Origin: Novosphingobium indicum
GTDB taxonomy: Bacteria; Pseudomonadota; Alphaproteobacteria; Sphingomonadales; Sphingomonadaceae
NCBI RefSeq assembly: GCF_014645195.1
Contig: NZ_BMLK01000006.1
Span: 1-64,000 of the forward strand
DNA length: 64,000 nt
Direction: 5' to 3'
A program made the position numbers and the translations under genes. Below the pieces are notes generated by a model. The model was not told where the DNA came from. It saw nothing but the letters and a program-made list of their open reading frames with translations, and searched no databases. This document shows positions 27,979-40,422 of this stretch, piece by piece; the first letter of the stretch is position 1, and every line of letters starts with the position of its first letter.

Positions 27979-28674
27979 ATGAAACAGCGAACATTGCTGG
28001 CTGCACTTGCGCTCCTCACTCTCGCTCAACCGGCACGTGCGCAGACAGAGAGTGATGATACGGCGGCGAAGGCGTCGATCTCGCAGGCCACTCAATTGAT
28101 CCGAGAACACAAGGCGCAAGAGGCGCTTGCCATGCTTGAGCCCGCTGTGGCTGTGGCCAATGACAGTGTTGCCAAAGCGCGCGAAGATGGCCTGGCCTTC
28201 TGCGCTTCGGACATAACACTGGCCGTTCTCTATTCGGCCATGGGCGCCAAGGAGAATAAGCCGTCGGTCGTGTTCGGCCCGGAAGTCTGCTCCGCCTATT
28301 TTCTGGAGGCCTATGTCCTTACCGAACTGGGCCGGCGGGACGAGGCTATTGGGGAGTTGCAAATTCTTCGCGGCCTGTCTCCCATGGATGCGCAATATGC
28401 GAGTGAACTTGCATTCGCCTACATCAAGACTGGCCGTATTTCCGAGGCGGAAGCCGCCTATCAGAATGCTCTGGATTACGCGGAGTTCTTTGGCGACAAG
28501 GACAAGGCCAGACACTATCGCGCAGCCGCGCTCCGCGGCCTCGGTTATGTCGCCATCGACAAGAACGATTTTGACGCTGCGGAAGACTTCTACAAGCGTT
28601 CGTTGAAAATCGAGCCCGACAATCCGGTGGCCAAGTCGGAACTGGAATATATTCGGCAACATCGGGCGAACTGA
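27979..28674 (+). CDS. secreted TPR protein
   Basis: This 231-residue protein has a signal peptide, [24 protein letters not shown]-type helix pairs follow, the clearest being [44 protein letters not shown] and [18 protein letters not shown]. It is probably a periplasmic scaffold with no catalytic motif. ATG 27979 follows a GGGGAGAAGG ribosome site; the frame opens at 27925. It lies between recA and alaS, but the recA terminator separates it from recA. Confidence 0.8.
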   Translation: MKQRTLLAALALLTLAQPARAQTESDDTAAKASISQATQLIREHKAQEALAMLEPAVAVANDSVAKAREDGLAFCASDITLAVLYSAMGAKENKPSVVFGPEVCSAYFLEAYVLTELGRRDEAIGELQILRGLSPMDAQYASELAFAYIKTGRISEAEAAYQNALDYAEFFGDKDKARHYRAAALRGLGYVAIDKNDFDAAEDFYKRSLKIEPDNPVAKSELEYIRQHRAN

Positions 28675-28789
28675 AAATCGCGAAACCGGGCTGACGGGCC
28701 ATGCTCCGGGCCATCCATCGCAATTCCCGAACAGTCTGACCGCAGCTTGTAGCTTGCCGACCTCGCGCGCGTGGCTTATCGGCGCGAAC

Positions 28790-31435
28790 ATGCAGACGAC
28801 GAACGAGATCCGCCGGTCCTTCCTCGATTACTTCGGCTCGCAGGGCCATGAAGTGGTGCCGAGTGCACCGCTCGTGCCTTACAACGATCCGACACTGATG
28901 TTCGTGAACGCTGGCATGGTCCCGTTCAAGAACGTCTTCACGGGCCTTGAGAACCGCGCCACACCGCGCGCGACGTCATCGCAGAAGTGCGTGCGCGCCG
29001 GCGGCAAGCACAACGATCTCGACAACGTCGGCTATACCGCGCGCCACCACACCTTCTTCGAGATGCTGGGGAATTTCTCCTTCGGCGACTACTTCAAGGA
29101 ACAGGCGATTACCCACGCCTGGACCTTGCTGACGAAAGAATGGGGCCTTCCGGTCGAGAAGTTGCTCGTCACCGTCTATCACACCGACGACGAGGCCTTC
29201 GACCTGTGGAAGAAGATCGCCGGTCTGCCCGAGAGCAAGATCATCCGCATCCCCACCAAGGACAACTTCTGGGCGATGGGCGACGACGGCCCGTGCGGCC
29301 CGTGCTCGGAAATCTTCTACGACCACGGCGACCACATCTGGGGCGGCCCGCCGGGATCGCCGGAGGAAGACGGCGACCGCTTCATCGAGATCTGGAACCT
29401 CGTGTTCATGCAGTTCGAGCAGGCCGCGGGCGAGATCGTCGGCGATCTGCCCAAGCCCTCGATCGACACCGGCATGGGGCTGGAACGCATTTCCGCCGTC
29501 ATGCAGGGCGTGCACGACAACTATGACATCGACACTTTCAAGGCGCTGATCGCTGCCTCGGAAAGCCTCACCGGCGTTGCCGCAGAGGGCGAGACGCAGG
29601 CCAGCCACCGCGTGATTGCCGACCACCTGCGCTCGACCAGCTTCCTGCTGGCTGACGGCGTGTTGCCCTCGAACGAAGGCCGCGGCTACGTGCTGCGCCG
29701 CATCATGCGCCGCGCCATGCGCCATGCGCACCTGCTCGGCGCGAAGGACCCGCTGATGCACCGTCTGGTGCCCGCGCTGGTTGCGGAGATGGGGCAGGCC
29801 TATCCGGAACTCGGCCGCGCGCAGCCGCTGATCGAGGAAACGCTGGAGCGCGAGGAAGTGCAGTTCCGCCGCACGCTCGCGAATGGCCTCAAGCTGCTCG
29901 ACGAAGCGACGGGCGACATGGGCGAGGGCGGCGAACTGCCCGGCGAAACCGCCTTCAAGCTCTATGATACTTACGGTTTCCCCTACGACCTGACCGAAGA
30001 CGCGCTGCGTTCGCGCGGGATCACGGTCGACAAGGACGGCTTCGATGCCGCCATGGCCCGGCAGAAGGCAGCCGCCCGCGCGGCCTGGAAAGGCTCGGGG
30101 CAGGCCGCCGACAGCGAAGTCTGGTTCGACATCGCCGAGCGCGAAGGCACCAGCGAGTTTACCGGCTATACCTCCACCAGCGGCGAGGGCCGTGTGGTCG
30201 CGCTGGTGGTGGACGGCAAGGAAGTTGAAACAGCGAGCGCGGGTGACGAGGTCACGGTGCTGACCAACCAGACCCCGTTCTACGGCGAATCGGGCGGCCA
30301 GGTCGGCGACGCCGGCACGATCACCGGCAAGGGTCTGAAGATCGCAATCGCCGACACCTCCAAGCCGCTCGGCCGCCTCCACGCGATGACGGGCAAGGTC
30401 GAGGAAGGCGCGATCAAGGTCGGCAACGTCGTCAATCTCGCCGTCGATGCCGAGCGCCGCGATGCGATTCGCGCCAACCACTCGGCCACGCACCTGCTGC
30501 ATGCGGCGCTGCGCAACCGGCTTGGCGATCACGTCACGCAGAAGGGCTCGATGGTTTCCGCGGATCGCCTGCGCTTCGACTTCTCGCACCCCAAAGCGCT
30601 GTCCGACGAGGACATCGCCGCCATCGAAGCCGAAGTGAATGCCGAAGTCCGCGCCAACGAAACGGTCCTTACGCGCCTGATGACGCCCGACGATGCGATC
30701 GAGGCGGGCGCCATGGCACTGTTCGGCGAGAAGTACGGCGACGAGGTTCGTGTCCTTTCGATGGGCCGCTCCTCGGGCGACCGCACCTATTCGGTCGAAC
30801 TGTGCGGCGGCACCCACGTGCGCGCGACCGGCGACATCGGCGTGTTCCGCATCGTTTCCGAAAGCGCCGTCAGCTCGGGCGTGCGCCGTATCGAGGCGCT
30901 GACCGGCGAAGGCGCGCGCCAGTGGCTGGTCGGCCGCGAGGATGCGCTCAAGAACGCCGCAGGCCTGCTGCGCACCAATCCCGAGGATGTCGAAACCCGC
31001 ATCTCCGCACTGCTCGACGAGCGCAAGAAGCTCGAGCGCGAACTGGCCGAGGCGAAGAGGGCGCTGGCGCTGGGCGGCGGCGGTGCCGCATCCGGGCCGG
31101 CAGACGAGGACGTCAACGGTGTGGCCTTCTCCGGCCAGGTTCTCGACGGCCTCGATCCCAAGGAACTGCGCGGCCTGCTCGATCAGGCCAAGCAGCGCAT
31201 GACCTCGGGCGTCGCGGCAATTGTCGCGGTGAACGAAGGCAAGGCCTCGATCGCCGTGGGCGTGACCGATGACCTCAAGGACAAGGTCAGCGCTGTCGAT
31301 CTGGTCCGCGCTGGCGTGTCGGCGCTGGGCGGCAAGGGCGGCGGCGGCCGTCCCGACATGGCGCAGGGCGGTGGCCCCGATGGTGACAAGGGCGCTCAGG
31401 CCATTGCCGCGGTGAAGGCGGCGCTGGCGGGGTAA
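28790..31435 (+). CDS. alaS: alanyl-tRNA synthetase
   Basis: This 881-residue class II synthetase charges and proofreads tRNA-Ala. The catalytic domain begins [20 protein letters not shown]. The editing domain carries [12 protein letters not shown] and the zinc-ligand segment [13 protein letters not shown]. The C-terminal oligomerisation domain contains [11 protein letters not shown] and ends with a [12 protein letters not shown] motif. The length agrees with the family. ATG 28790 is used rather than the open frame from 28754 because it gives the conserved N-terminus. Two inverted repeats without T-tracts follow (31434-31449 and 31453-31467) before glsA. Confidence 0.98.
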   Translation: MQTTNEIRRSFLDYFGSQGHEVVPSAPLVPYNDPTLMFVNAGMVPFKNVFTGLENRATPRATSSQKCVRAGGKHNDLDNVGYTARHHTFFEMLGNFSFGDYFKEQAITHAWTLLTKEWGLPVEKLLVTVYHTDDEAFDLWKKIAGLPESKIIRIPTKDNFWAMGDDGPCGPCSEIFYDHGDHIWGGPPGSPEEDGDRFIEIWNLVFMQFEQAAGEIVGDLPKPSIDTGMGLERISAVMQGVHDNYDIDTFKALIAASESLTGVAAEGETQASHRVIADHLRSTSFLLADGVLPSNEGRGYVLRRIMRRAMRHAHLLGAKDPLMHRLVPALVAEMGQAYPELGRAQPLIEETLEREEVQFRRTLANGLKLLDEATGDMGEGGELPGETAFKLYDTYGFPYDLTEDALRSRGITVDKDGFDAAMARQKAAARAAWKGSGQAADSEVWFDIAEREGTSEFTGYTSTSGEGRVVALVVDGKEVETASAGDEVTVLTNQTPFYGESGGQVGDAGTITGKGLKIAIADTSKPLGRLHAMTGKVEEGAIKVGNVVNLAVDAERRDAIRANHSATHLLHAALRNRLGDHVTQKGSMVSADRLRFDFSHPKALSDEDIAAIEAEVNAEVRANETVLTRLMTPDDAIEAGAMALFGEKYGDEVRVLSMGRSSGDRTYSVELCGGTHVRATGDIGVFRIVSESAVSSGVRRIEALTGEGARQWLVGREDALKNAAGLLRTNPEDVETRISALLDERKKLERELAEAKRALALGGGGAASGPADEDVNGVAFSGQVLDGLDPKELRGLLDQAKQRMTSGVAAIVAVNEGKASIAVGVTDDLKDKVSAVDLVRAGVSALGGKGGGGRPDMAQGGGPDGDKGAQAIAAVKAALAG

Positions 31436-31480
31436 TATCCCAGGATATTCCTCGCTCGACACGAGCGGAACGAGGGTCGC

Positions 31481-32419
31481 GTGCAATTGGGTTCGATTGA
31501 CACCATCGTCGCCGAAATCGCCGAGGAGACGCGTACGCACACGCATCGCGGCAAGGTGGCCGATTATATTCCGCCGCTCGCCTGTGTGCCTGATAGCAAG
31601 TTCGGCATCGCCGTCGTCCTGCACGATGGCTCTGTCCACACTGCAGGCGATGCGGAAGAGCCCTTCTCGATCCAGTCGATCTCCAAGGTCTTTGCGCTGA
31701 CGCTGGCGCTGGGCGCGGTGGGCGATCAGCTCTGGCGGCGGGTGGGGCGTGAGCCTTCGGGAACGGCGTTCAATTCGATCGTCCAGCTCGAAACCGAGCA
31801 CGGCATTCCGCGTAATCCCTTCATCAATGCCGGTGCCATCGTCGTGTGCGACGTGCTGCTCGGCCGTCTGCAGCCACGCGAGGCGATCGGGCAGATGCTG
31901 CGCTTTGTCCGTACGGTGGCCGGTGACGAGACCATTGCCATCGATGAAGCCGTGGCACGGGCGGAGCAGGACACGGGCTTTCGCAACATGGCGCTGGCCA
32001 ACTACATGCGGGCTTTCGGCAATGTCCATGCGCCTGTGGAGCTGGTGCTGGGCACCTATTTCCACTTCTGCGCGCTGAGCATGAGCTGCCGGCAACTGGC
32101 GCTGGCCGGGCGCTATCTGATGGATGACGGGCGCGCCGATGGCCATTCGGTGATTTCGGCTCGCCGGGCGCGGCGCATCAATGCGCTGATGATGTCCTGC
32201 GGGCACTACGACAATTCCGGCGACTTCGCCTATCGCATCGGTCTGCCCGGAAAGTCGGGCGTGGGCGGCGGCATCCTTGCCGTGGCGCCCGGAATTGCCA
32301 GCATCGCCGTATGGTCGCCGGGACTCAATCCCAGTGGCAATTCGCATCTCGGGCAACTGGCGCTGGAGCGGCTCGTTCACCGCACGGGCTGGTCCGTATT
32401 CGAGCCGCGCGGCGGCTGA
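31481..32419 (+). CDS. glsA: glutaminase A
   Basis: This 312-residue serine-dependent glutaminase hydrolyses glutamine to glutamate and ammonia. The catalytic Ser66 and Lys69 form the S-x-x-K pair in SIQSISKVF. The family segments [19 protein letters not shown] and [13 protein letters not shown] are intact. It starts with GTG, supported by GAGGG four bases upstream. Its TGA directly abuts the convergent antiporter stop, making the palindrome TGATCA with no spacer and no terminator hairpin. Confidence 0.95.
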   Translation: MQLGSIDTIVAEIAEETRTHTHRGKVADYIPPLACVPDSKFGIAVVLHDGSVHTAGDAEEPFSIQSISKVFALTLALGAVGDQLWRRVGREPSGTAFNSIVQLETEHGIPRNPFINAGAIVVCDVLLGRLQPREAIGQMLRFVRTVAGDETIAIDEAVARAEQDTGFRNMALANYMRAFGNVHAPVELVLGTYFHFCALSMSCRQLALAGRYLMDDGRADGHSVISARRARRINALMMSCGHYDNSGDFAYRIGLPGKSGVGGGILAVAPGIASIAVWSPGLNPSGNSHLGQLALERLVHRTGWSVFEPRGG

Positions 32420-34201
32420 TCAGGCGTCTTCCGCTTCGCGCAGCTGACCTGACCTGAGCGCGGGTTTCTTGTCGAGTCCGCCCTGTTCCATGATTCGCTC
32501 GCGGAATTCGTCGCGCATTTCGTGAATCGAGGCGATCACCGGTCCCATCGCCACGCCGGTTTCGACGAGGGCGGCTTCGGACAGCTGCAGTGAGCTTTCC
32601 AGCGTTTCGGGCACGGCATGGGTGGCACCGGCGCGATAGAGCTGGGCGGCGTGATCGGCATCGCGGGCACGCGCGATGATCGGGAGGTCGGGATACTGGA
32701 TGCGCAGCTTGCGCACGATCCGCTGGGCAATCACCGGCTGGTCCATGGTGAGGATGACCGCGGAAGCATTGGCTGCGCCCAGCCGCAGCATGGCATCGCC
32801 GCGGCCGGCATCGCCGAACGTCACGGCATAACCTTGCCTGCGCCCGTCGGTGACGAAGTCGGTATCGGCATCGATGGCGATGTAGGGGCGGTCGTGCTTC
32901 TTCAGCATGTCCGCGATCAGTCGGCCGACGCGGCCGAAGCCGATAATGATCGTACGCGGCTTGTCGGGATCTTCGGCCGGCTCGGACGAGAGGTCGATCC
33001 GTTCCACTTGCCGCGCGACAAACTTGCCCATCATCGAGAGCAGCGGGGTGACCGTAAGACCGATGGCCGTGACGATCTGCCAGAACTGCGCGGTGCCCTG
33101 CTGGATGAGCTGGGCCGACCCGGCGGCCGTGAGAACGATCAGCGTCGTCTCCGAAGGGCTCGACATGAGGATGCCCGTTTCGGTTGCGGTGCCCCGCCGT
33201 GCGCCCATGAGGCGCAGCAGGACGCCGGTAACCGCCGCCTTGAGCAGGATGACGCCCACCGTCGCGATCAGGATGGAGGCGAGGTTTTCCCATACCACGC
33301 GGATATCGATGCTCATGCCGATGGTGATGAGGAAGACCCCGAGAGCGAGGCCCTTGAACGGCTCGGTGATCTGCTCGACTTCGGCGTGGTACTCGGTCTC
33401 GGCGATCAGCAGGCCCGCGACCAGAGCGCCGACGATGGGCGAAAGGCCGGTCGCTGCCGTCGCCAGCGAGGCGAGGATCACCACCAGAAGGCTGGTAGCG
33501 AGAAACAGTTCGGGGCTTTTGGTCCGGGCGGCCTGCGCGAACAGCGGCGGCAGCAGATAGCGGCCGAACACAAGCAGGCCGATTACCGCGGCGCTGCCCC
33601 ACATAAGCGTGTTCAGCAGGTTGCCCATGCTGTCGCTGTCCGCATGGGGGGCGAGGGCGCCGAGCAGGAAGATGATCGGAACCAGCGCGATATCCTCGAA
33701 CAGCAGCATGGACAGCGCCGCGCGGCCGACCGGCGTGGCCGTATTGGTGATCTTGAGAACCAGCGCCGTAGAGGACAGCGCCAGGGCAAGGCCGAGCGCC
33801 AACGCCCCTGCGAATCCCTGGCCGATGGCCGTGAGGATGAACGTTAGCGCCGAACCGATGACGATCAGTTCGAGCGAGCCGAGCCCGAAAACCATACGCC
33901 GCATTTCCCAAAGGCGCCCGAAAGAAAGCTCGAGCCCAATCGAGAACAGCAGCAGGATGATGCCGAATTCGGCAAAGACTTCCAGCCCGGCCGGGTCGGT
34001 GATCGTGACGTAGGACAGCCATGGGTGGTCGAAGACGTGCCGGCCAAGTCCGAAGGGGCCGACCAGCAATCCGACGAGGATAAACCCGATAACCGGCGTG
34101 ATGCGGTACCGGTTGAATACGGGAATCACGATGCCCGCAGACCCCAGAATCACCAGGGCGTCGGACATGACGGGGGAATAGAGATCGCTGCTGCCGGCCA
34201 T
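32420..34201 (-). CDS. KefB-type CPA2 cation:proton antiporter
   Basis: This 593-residue transporter has an N-terminal CPA2 domain of about a dozen helices (residues 10-385), with LSSTALVLKI and a gly-rich GALVAGLLIAETEYHAEVEQ segment. An RCK/TrkA-N domain follows, with IIIGFGRVGRLIADML and a later LTMDQP strand. It exchanges potassium or sodium for protons, and the RCK domain binds nucleotide or glutathione adducts. Whether it is a true glutathione-gated KefB is not shown; no kefF-like gene is near. ATG 34168 is an alternative start. It converges on glsA without spacer. Confidence 0.9.
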   Translation of the reverse strand: MAGSSDLYSPVMSDALVILGSAGIVIPVFNRYRITPVIGFILVGLLVGPFGLGRHVFDHPWLSYVTITDPAGLEVFAEFGIILLLFSIGLELSFGRLWEMRRMVFGLGSLELIVIGSALTFILTAIGQGFAGALALGLALALSSTALVLKITNTATPVGRAALSMLLFEDIALVPIIFLLGALAPHADSDSMGNLLNTLMWGSAAVIGLLVFGRYLLPPLFAQAARTKSPELFLATSLLVVILASLATAATGLSPIVGALVAGLLIAETEYHAEVEQITEPFKGLALGVFLITIGMSIDIRVVWENLASILIATVGVILLKAAVTGVLLRLMGARRGTATETGILMSSPSETTLIVLTAAGSAQLIQQGTAQFWQIVTAIGLTVTPLLSMMGKFVARQVERIDLSSEPAEDPDKPRTIIIGFGRVGRLIADMLKKHDRPYIAIDADTDFVTDGRRQGYAVTFGDAGRGDAMLRLGAANASAVILTMDQPVIAQRIVRKLRIQYPDLPIIARARDADHAAQLYRAGATHAVPETLESSLQLSEAALVETGVAMGPVIASIHEMRDEFRERIMEQGGLDKKPALRSGQLREAEDA

Positions 34202-34324
34202 GTCCGGTCACTATGGCATGATGCGCGCGTTTGTCATCCGCGGTGTTTATGCTTGGGGACAGGCGGCACCAGACCACGCAACTTCACTTGGCGTTCAGCA
34301 TCGTGCTGTCTATAGACCCTGCCC

Positions 34325-35122
34325 ATGCTCGAACGCTCGCGACTGAAAACCGTCCTCCTTGCTGCTGCTACGGGAGCCCTTGTCCTTACTGCCGGCTGTG
34401 CCGGGCGAGGGGGCAAGAACAAGGACACCGCCTATGTCGCGCGAGACGTGGACTCGCTCTACGCTGCCGCCAAGAAGCGGCTCGACGAAGGCCGGACCAA
34501 ACAGGCCGCGGCGCTGTTCGACGAAGTGGAGCGCCAGCACCCCTATTCGCCCTGGGCCCGCCGCGCCCAGCTGATGAGCGCCTTCAGCTATTACGCGGCG
34601 CGTGATTACAACAAGGCGATCCAGTCCGCGCAGCGCTTCCTGTCGATACACCCGGGCAACAAGGACGCGCCTTACGCCTACTACCTGATCGCGATCAGCT
34701 ACTACGAGCAGATCAGCGACGTGACGCGCGACCAGAAGACGACCGAGCAGGCCAAGGCGGCGCTCACCGACATCGTTCGCCGTTATCCGACCACGAGCTA
34801 TGCCGCCGATGCCAAGCTCAAGCTCGACCTCGTGAACGATCACCTCGCCGGCAAGGAAATGACCATCGGTCGTTCCTACGAGCGCAGTGGCAAGTGGCTT
34901 GCGGCGACTCTGCGTTTCCGCAACGTTGTCGACAACTTCCAGACCACCAGCCATACGCCCGAGGCGCTGTTCCGTCTGGTGGAAGGCTATCTCTCGCTGG
35001 GTATCCCCGAAGAGGCCCAGAAGGCTGCCGCCGTGCTGGAAGCCAACTATCCGGGCAGCAAGTGGTACGCCCGCGCCTACAAGCTCATGCAGAAGCACGC
35101 GCCGGAGAACGTCGCGGCCTGA
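34325..35122 (+). CDS. bamD: outer-membrane assembly lipoprotein BamD
   Basis: This 265-residue lipoprotein of the BAM complex inserts beta-barrel proteins into the outer membrane. A lipoprotein signal ends in LTAGC with Cys25 as the acylated residue. Five TPR-like helix pairs follow, with DEGRTKQAAALFDEVERQHPYSPWA and FSYYAARDYNKAIQSAQRFL the most typical. It is followed after about 460 bp by recN, and then ligA. The gene order bamD-recN-ligA is conserved in many Alphaproteobacteria. Confidence 0.96.
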   Translation: MLERSRLKTVLLAAATGALVLTAGCAGRGGKNKDTAYVARDVDSLYAAAKKRLDEGRTKQAAALFDEVERQHPYSPWARRAQLMSAFSYYAARDYNKAIQSAQRFLSIHPGNKDAPYAYYLIAISYYEQISDVTRDQKTTEQAKAALTDIVRRYPTTSYAADAKLKLDLVNDHLAGKEMTIGRSYERSGKWLAATLRFRNVVDNFQTTSHTPEALFRLVEGYLSLGIPEEAQKAAAVLEANYPGSKWYARAYKLMQKHAPENVAA

Positions 35123-35149
35123 TCGGCCAATTCCGGTGACCGGTTGCCG

Positions 35150-35168
35150 CGCGGATCGACGATCCGCG
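35150..35168 (+). terminator. weak hairpin after bamD
   Basis: CGCGGATC (35150-35157) pairs with GATCCGCG (35161-35168) around a three-base loop, about 28 bp after the bamD stop. There is no T-tract, so this is only a possible terminator. Confidence 0.35.
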
Positions 35169-35316
35169 GGTGCATTTGCGCGTATTCGGGAACTTTAGCG
35201 CTATCTCCCGATTTACCATTTGAACACTTGTGCGATGTAATACTTCCAAGTGTGGGAAAGGAATCCCTGTCCGGCGACAAATGCCGGGTGAGATAATGGT
35301 CGCGAGGATCTGAGCC

Positions 35317-35466
35317 ATGAAGGGCAACAAGACGAATAGCCTCGAAACGAGTGAATCGCTGCGTACAGGCAGCTGGCGCAGTAGCTGGGAACTGGAAATC
35401 ATCGGCGCAATACTTGTCGCCACCTGGCTTGCAGGCATGTTCCAGCTCTTTCACGCAATGGGCTGA
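35317..35466 (+). CDS. small single-pass membrane protein (49 aa)
   Basis: An ATG at 35317 opens 50 codons ending in TGA. The product starts MKGNKTNSLETSE and has one hydrophobic segment, IIGAILVATWLAGMFQLF, near the C-terminus. GAGG lies nine bases upstream of the ATG. The hydrophilic N-terminus, the single membrane helix and the position in the bamD-recN gap fit a genuine small membrane protein. No family is recognised and conservation is untested. Confidence 0.5.
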   Translation: MKGNKTNSLETSESLRTGSWRSSWELEIIGAILVATWLAGMFQLFHAMG

Positions 35467-35565
35467 CAGTAAAGCCGCTCAGGAACTTGGCCGTGCTTTG
35501 GCGCGGCTTCCAATTCGGTATTTGGCAAGCGCGAAGCGGGGTGACGAAGGCATTGCCCTTCGCTA

Positions 35566-35580
35566 GAACGCTTCGCGAAC
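35566..35580 (+). promoter_or_regulatory. LexA (SOS) box abutting recN start, GAAC-N7-GAAC
   Basis: GAACGCTTCGCGAAC is an exact GAAC-N7-GAAC alphaproteobacterial LexA box. It ends on the base before the recN ATG. It replaces any Shine-Dalgarno sequence, so recN may have a leaderless or very short leader transcript blocked directly by LexA. Confidence 0.82.
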
Positions 35581-37260
35581 ATGCTGACCCGACTTTCCAT
35601 CCGAAACATCGTCCTGATCGAGGCGCTCGACCTGGAGTTTGCCGGGGGCCTCGGCGTCCTCACCGGCGAGACCGGTGCGGGTAAATCGATCCTGCTCGAC
35701 GCGCTCGGGCTGGTGCTCGGCAATCGGGCCGACAGCGGACTCGTGCGCGCCGGCGAAGGCCGGGCAAGCGTGACGGCCAGCTTCGAATTCGGAGCGCTTC
35801 CAGAGCCGGTGCGCAGCGTCATCGAGGATGCCGAACTGGAGATCGAGCCCGGCGAACCGCTGATCCTCAAGCGCCAGCTCAAGGCGGACGGCGGATCGAA
35901 GGCCTTCCTCAACGATCAGCCTGTCGGCGTGGCGCTGCTGCGCGAAATCGCCCCGGCGCTTGTCGAAATTCACGGCCAGCACGACGACCGCGGGCTCGTC
36001 AATCCGCGCGGACACCGGGCCCTGCTCGACCGCTTCGCCGGGGGCGAGGTGGCCGGTGTGGAGGCAGCATGGAAGCAATGGCGCGTGGCGCGCGATGCGC
36101 TCGATGCGGCACGAGCTCAGGTCGAGAAGGCGGCCGAGGATCAGGACCTGCTGCTGGCGCACCTGTCGGAACTGAACGCGCTTGCCCCCGAAGAGGGCGA
36201 GGAAGGGCAACTCGCCATGGCCCGCGCGGACATGCAGAAGGGCGAGAAGCTGACCGACGATCTCGCCGCGCTCCAGCACTTGTGGAGCGGGTCCGATTCG
36301 GCGCTGGCGAGCCTGCGCGGCGCTGCCCGGCGGCTTGATCGAATTGCCGGTGAACACGCGCTGCTGGCCGAGGCACTGGCCGCGCTCGACCGCGCCGTGC
36401 TCGAGGCAGGCGAAGCCGAGGACAAGCTGGAACGGGCCGCCGAGGCGCTCTCTTTCGACCCGGCCGAACTCGACCGCATCGAAACGCGCCTGTTCGATCT
36501 GCGCGCGGCGGCTCGCAAGCACGGCTGCCAGGTCGACGATCTGCCTGCGAAGATGGAGGAAATGCGCAGTGCGCTCGATGCTATCGAAGGCGGCACCGAG
36601 CATCTGTCCGTTCTGGAAAAGGCGGCGGACAAGGCCGCGCTCACCTATCGCAAGCAGGCCGAGGCGCTGCACGATCTGCGGCGCTCGGCAGCCAAGCGGC
36701 TCGATGTGGCAGTTGCTGCGGAACTTGCGCCGCTCAAGCTCGACGCTGCGCGGTTCCAGACGTCGGTCGTGAGGCTGCCAGAGGAACGCTGGGGGGCGCA
36801 GGGCATGGACGCGGTCGAATTCCTCATCAGCACCAACCCCGGTGCCGATTTCGCGCCGCTCGCCAAGATCGCCTCGGGCGGCGAGCTTTCGCGCTTCATC
36901 CTCGCGCTCAAGGTCGCGCTCGCCGAAGAGGGCGGGGCGGCCACCGTGATCTTCGACGAGATCGACCGCGGCGTCGGCGGCGCGGTTGCCAGCGCCATCG
37001 GCGAACGGCTGGCGCGGCTGGCGGGCAATGGCGCCCAGAGCAGCGGGCAGCTGCTCGCCGTGACGCACAGCCCGCAAGTCGCCGCGCGCGGGGCGCGGCA
37101 CTACATGATTGCGAAGTCCAGCGAAGGCACCGTCACGCGCACCTCGGTCACGCAGCTCGATGACAGCGCCCGCAAGGAAGAGATTGCGCGGATGCTCTCC
37201 GGTGCAGAAGTTACCGACGAGGCCCGCGCCCAGGCGGACCGGCTGCTGGAAGGCGTGTAG
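35581..37260 (+). CDS. recN: DNA repair ATPase RecN
   Basis: This 559-residue SMC-like protein acts in double-strand break repair. Walker A is GETGAGKS at 29-36. A long coiled coil (about 150-370) separates it from the ABC signature KIASGGELSRF and Walker B VIFDEIDRGVGG near the C-terminus. The conserved start MLTRLSIRNIVLIEAL fixes the N-terminus, although no ribosome site precedes it. LexA control is expected from the abutting box. Its stop is four bases from the convergent DUF2165 gene. Confidence 0.97.
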   Translation: MLTRLSIRNIVLIEALDLEFAGGLGVLTGETGAGKSILLDALGLVLGNRADSGLVRAGEGRASVTASFEFGALPEPVRSVIEDAELEIEPGEPLILKRQLKADGGSKAFLNDQPVGVALLREIAPALVEIHGQHDDRGLVNPRGHRALLDRFAGGEVAGVEAAWKQWRVARDALDAARAQVEKAAEDQDLLLAHLSELNALAPEEGEEGQLAMARADMQKGEKLTDDLAALQHLWSGSDSALASLRGAARRLDRIAGEHALLAEALAALDRAVLEAGEAEDKLERAAEALSFDPAELDRIETRLFDLRAAARKHGCQVDDLPAKMEEMRSALDAIEGGTEHLSVLEKAADKAALTYRKQAEALHDLRRSAAKRLDVAVAAELAPLKLDAARFQTSVVRLPEERWGAQGMDAVEFLISTNPGADFAPLAKIASGGELSRFILALKVALAEEGGAATVIFDEIDRGVGGAVASAIGERLARLAGNGAQSSGQLLAVTHSPQVAARGARHYMIAKSSEGTVTRTSVTQLDDSARKEEIARMLSGAEVTDEARAQADRLLEGV

Positions 37261-37264
37261 GCCT

Positions 37265-37759
37265 TTAGGCAGGCGCGGGTTCGATCTTCTGGTTGAGGTA
37301 CAGTAGCAGCAGCATGTACATCGCCCCGAACAGCAATGAACTGAAGAACGGATCGCGCCCGGCCTGTATCTGCCACATCTGGTATCCGGCTCCGGCAAGG
37401 GCCTGGAACAGCCCCCACCAGTTGGCGAGGGCACATCCGATGCCGACCTTGGCGATCCGGATAGCGCGTTCCAAAGCAAGCGCGTCATTGCCCGCAGCGA
37501 ACATCCTGAAGCTGGCCCAGATGAGCAGCGATCCCGCGGCGATCTCCAGCGCAAACACCAGCATCATCGCTACCAGCACGAGTGCAGGCGGCGGAACCGG
37601 CAGAAGTGTTAAGGGATAGGCTTCCTGATCGGCATGGCTCGTCACATATGTGAAGAACGTTCTGGCCGCTTCGAAGTTGGCGATATTGTGGATGACGTAG
37701 AGTATTGCCATTGCGCCCAGAATGAGCGCGACTAGCGCTTTGAGATGCCTGTCGATCAT
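37265..37759 (-). CDS. DUF2165-type small integral membrane protein
   Basis: This 164-residue protein has four predicted membrane helices. They are LKALVALILGAMAILYVIHN, VLVAMMLVFALEIAAGSLLI, AKVGIGCALANWWGLFQAL and a C-terminal SLLFGAMYMLLLLYL. The layout fits the DUF2165 family, whose function is unknown. Three consecutive ATGs occur at 37759, 37762 and 37765; the third in order, 37759, has AGGGAG six bases upstream and is preferred. It converges tail-to-tail with recN and diverges from ligA. Confidence 0.75.
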   Translation of the reverse strand: MIDRHLKALVALILGAMAILYVIHNIANFEAARTFFTYVTSHADQEAYPLTLLPVPPPALVLVAMMLVFALEIAAGSLLIWASFRMFAAGNDALALERAIRIAKVGIGCALANWWGLFQALAGAGYQMWQIQAGRDPFFSSLLFGAMYMLLLLYLNQKIEPAPA

Positions 37760-37811
37760 CATCATCTCCCTGTTGCCCGGTCCAAAGGTACCACGAGCCG
37801 GCACAAACTAG

Positions 37812-39968
<2,157 letters not shown>

Positions 39969-40029
39969 TGGGCGCTGTCGGCAAGCCCCCCGTGATTTCC
40001 GCCCCGTCCTCTCCGCTTCGGACACCTCT

Positions 40030-40332
40030 TCAGGAAAAGCGGCCCTGACGTTCGTGTATCTGGCGGTAGTGCTGGACCCGCGTGGCCCGCAGGCCCGCCA
40101 TTCCCTCGCGGTCGATGGCGCGTTGCCACGAGGCGAGTTCTTCCAGCGTAAGGCCATAGCGTTCGCACGCTTCGGCAATGGTCAGCAGGCCGCCATTCAC
40201 GGCTGCGACCACTTCGGCCTTGCGCCGGACAACCCAGCGGGATGTGGACGGCGGCGGTAGATTCTCTTCCCTTAGCGCCTCGCCAAGCGGACCGATGACC
40301 GTATCGGGACGATCAACATCAGACTGAAGCAT
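40030..40332 (-). CDS. sciP: CtrA inhibitor SciP (DUF1153)
   Basis: This 100-residue protein is a close match to Caulobacter SciP, a winged-helix-like factor that binds CtrA and represses CtrA-activated genes in swarmer cells. The signature RWVVRRKAEVVAAVNGGLL and ERYGLTLEELASWQRAIDR is intact, followed by GLRATRVQHYR. The frame is open to 40443, but ATG 40332 has GAGAG about seven bases upstream and gives the family length. The upstream region is AT-rich and holds two CtrA-like half-sites, so the gene is probably CtrA-activated, as in Caulobacter. Confidence 0.92.
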   Translation of the reverse strand: MLQSDVDRPDTVIGPLGEALREENLPPPSTSRWVVRRKAEVVAAVNGGLLTIAEACERYGLTLEELASWQRAIDREGMAGLRATRVQHYRQIHERQGRFS

Positions 40333-40390
40333 GGTTGGTCTCTCGAAATAGTTGATACCAACCCCCCTTGGCTCTGGATTCTTGGCTAAA

Positions 40391-40422
40391 ATCGTTAATG
40401 CGGGCTCACTGCATATGGTTAA
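40391..40422 (-). promoter_or_regulatory. tandem CtrA-like half-sites upstream of sciP
   Basis: On the minus strand TTAACCAT (40415-40422) and TTAACGAT (40391-40398) occur 24 bp apart in the same orientation. They point at sciP, about 60-90 bp before its ATG. TTAACCAT is a known CtrA half-site form. The full TTAA-N7-TTAA motif is not present. Confidence 0.55.

Noticed and set aside
28976..32380. 1134-codon minus-strand open frame through alaS and glsA
   Set aside because: It covers two well-identified plus-strand genes and has repetitive low-complexity His/Arg/Ala composition without any domain.
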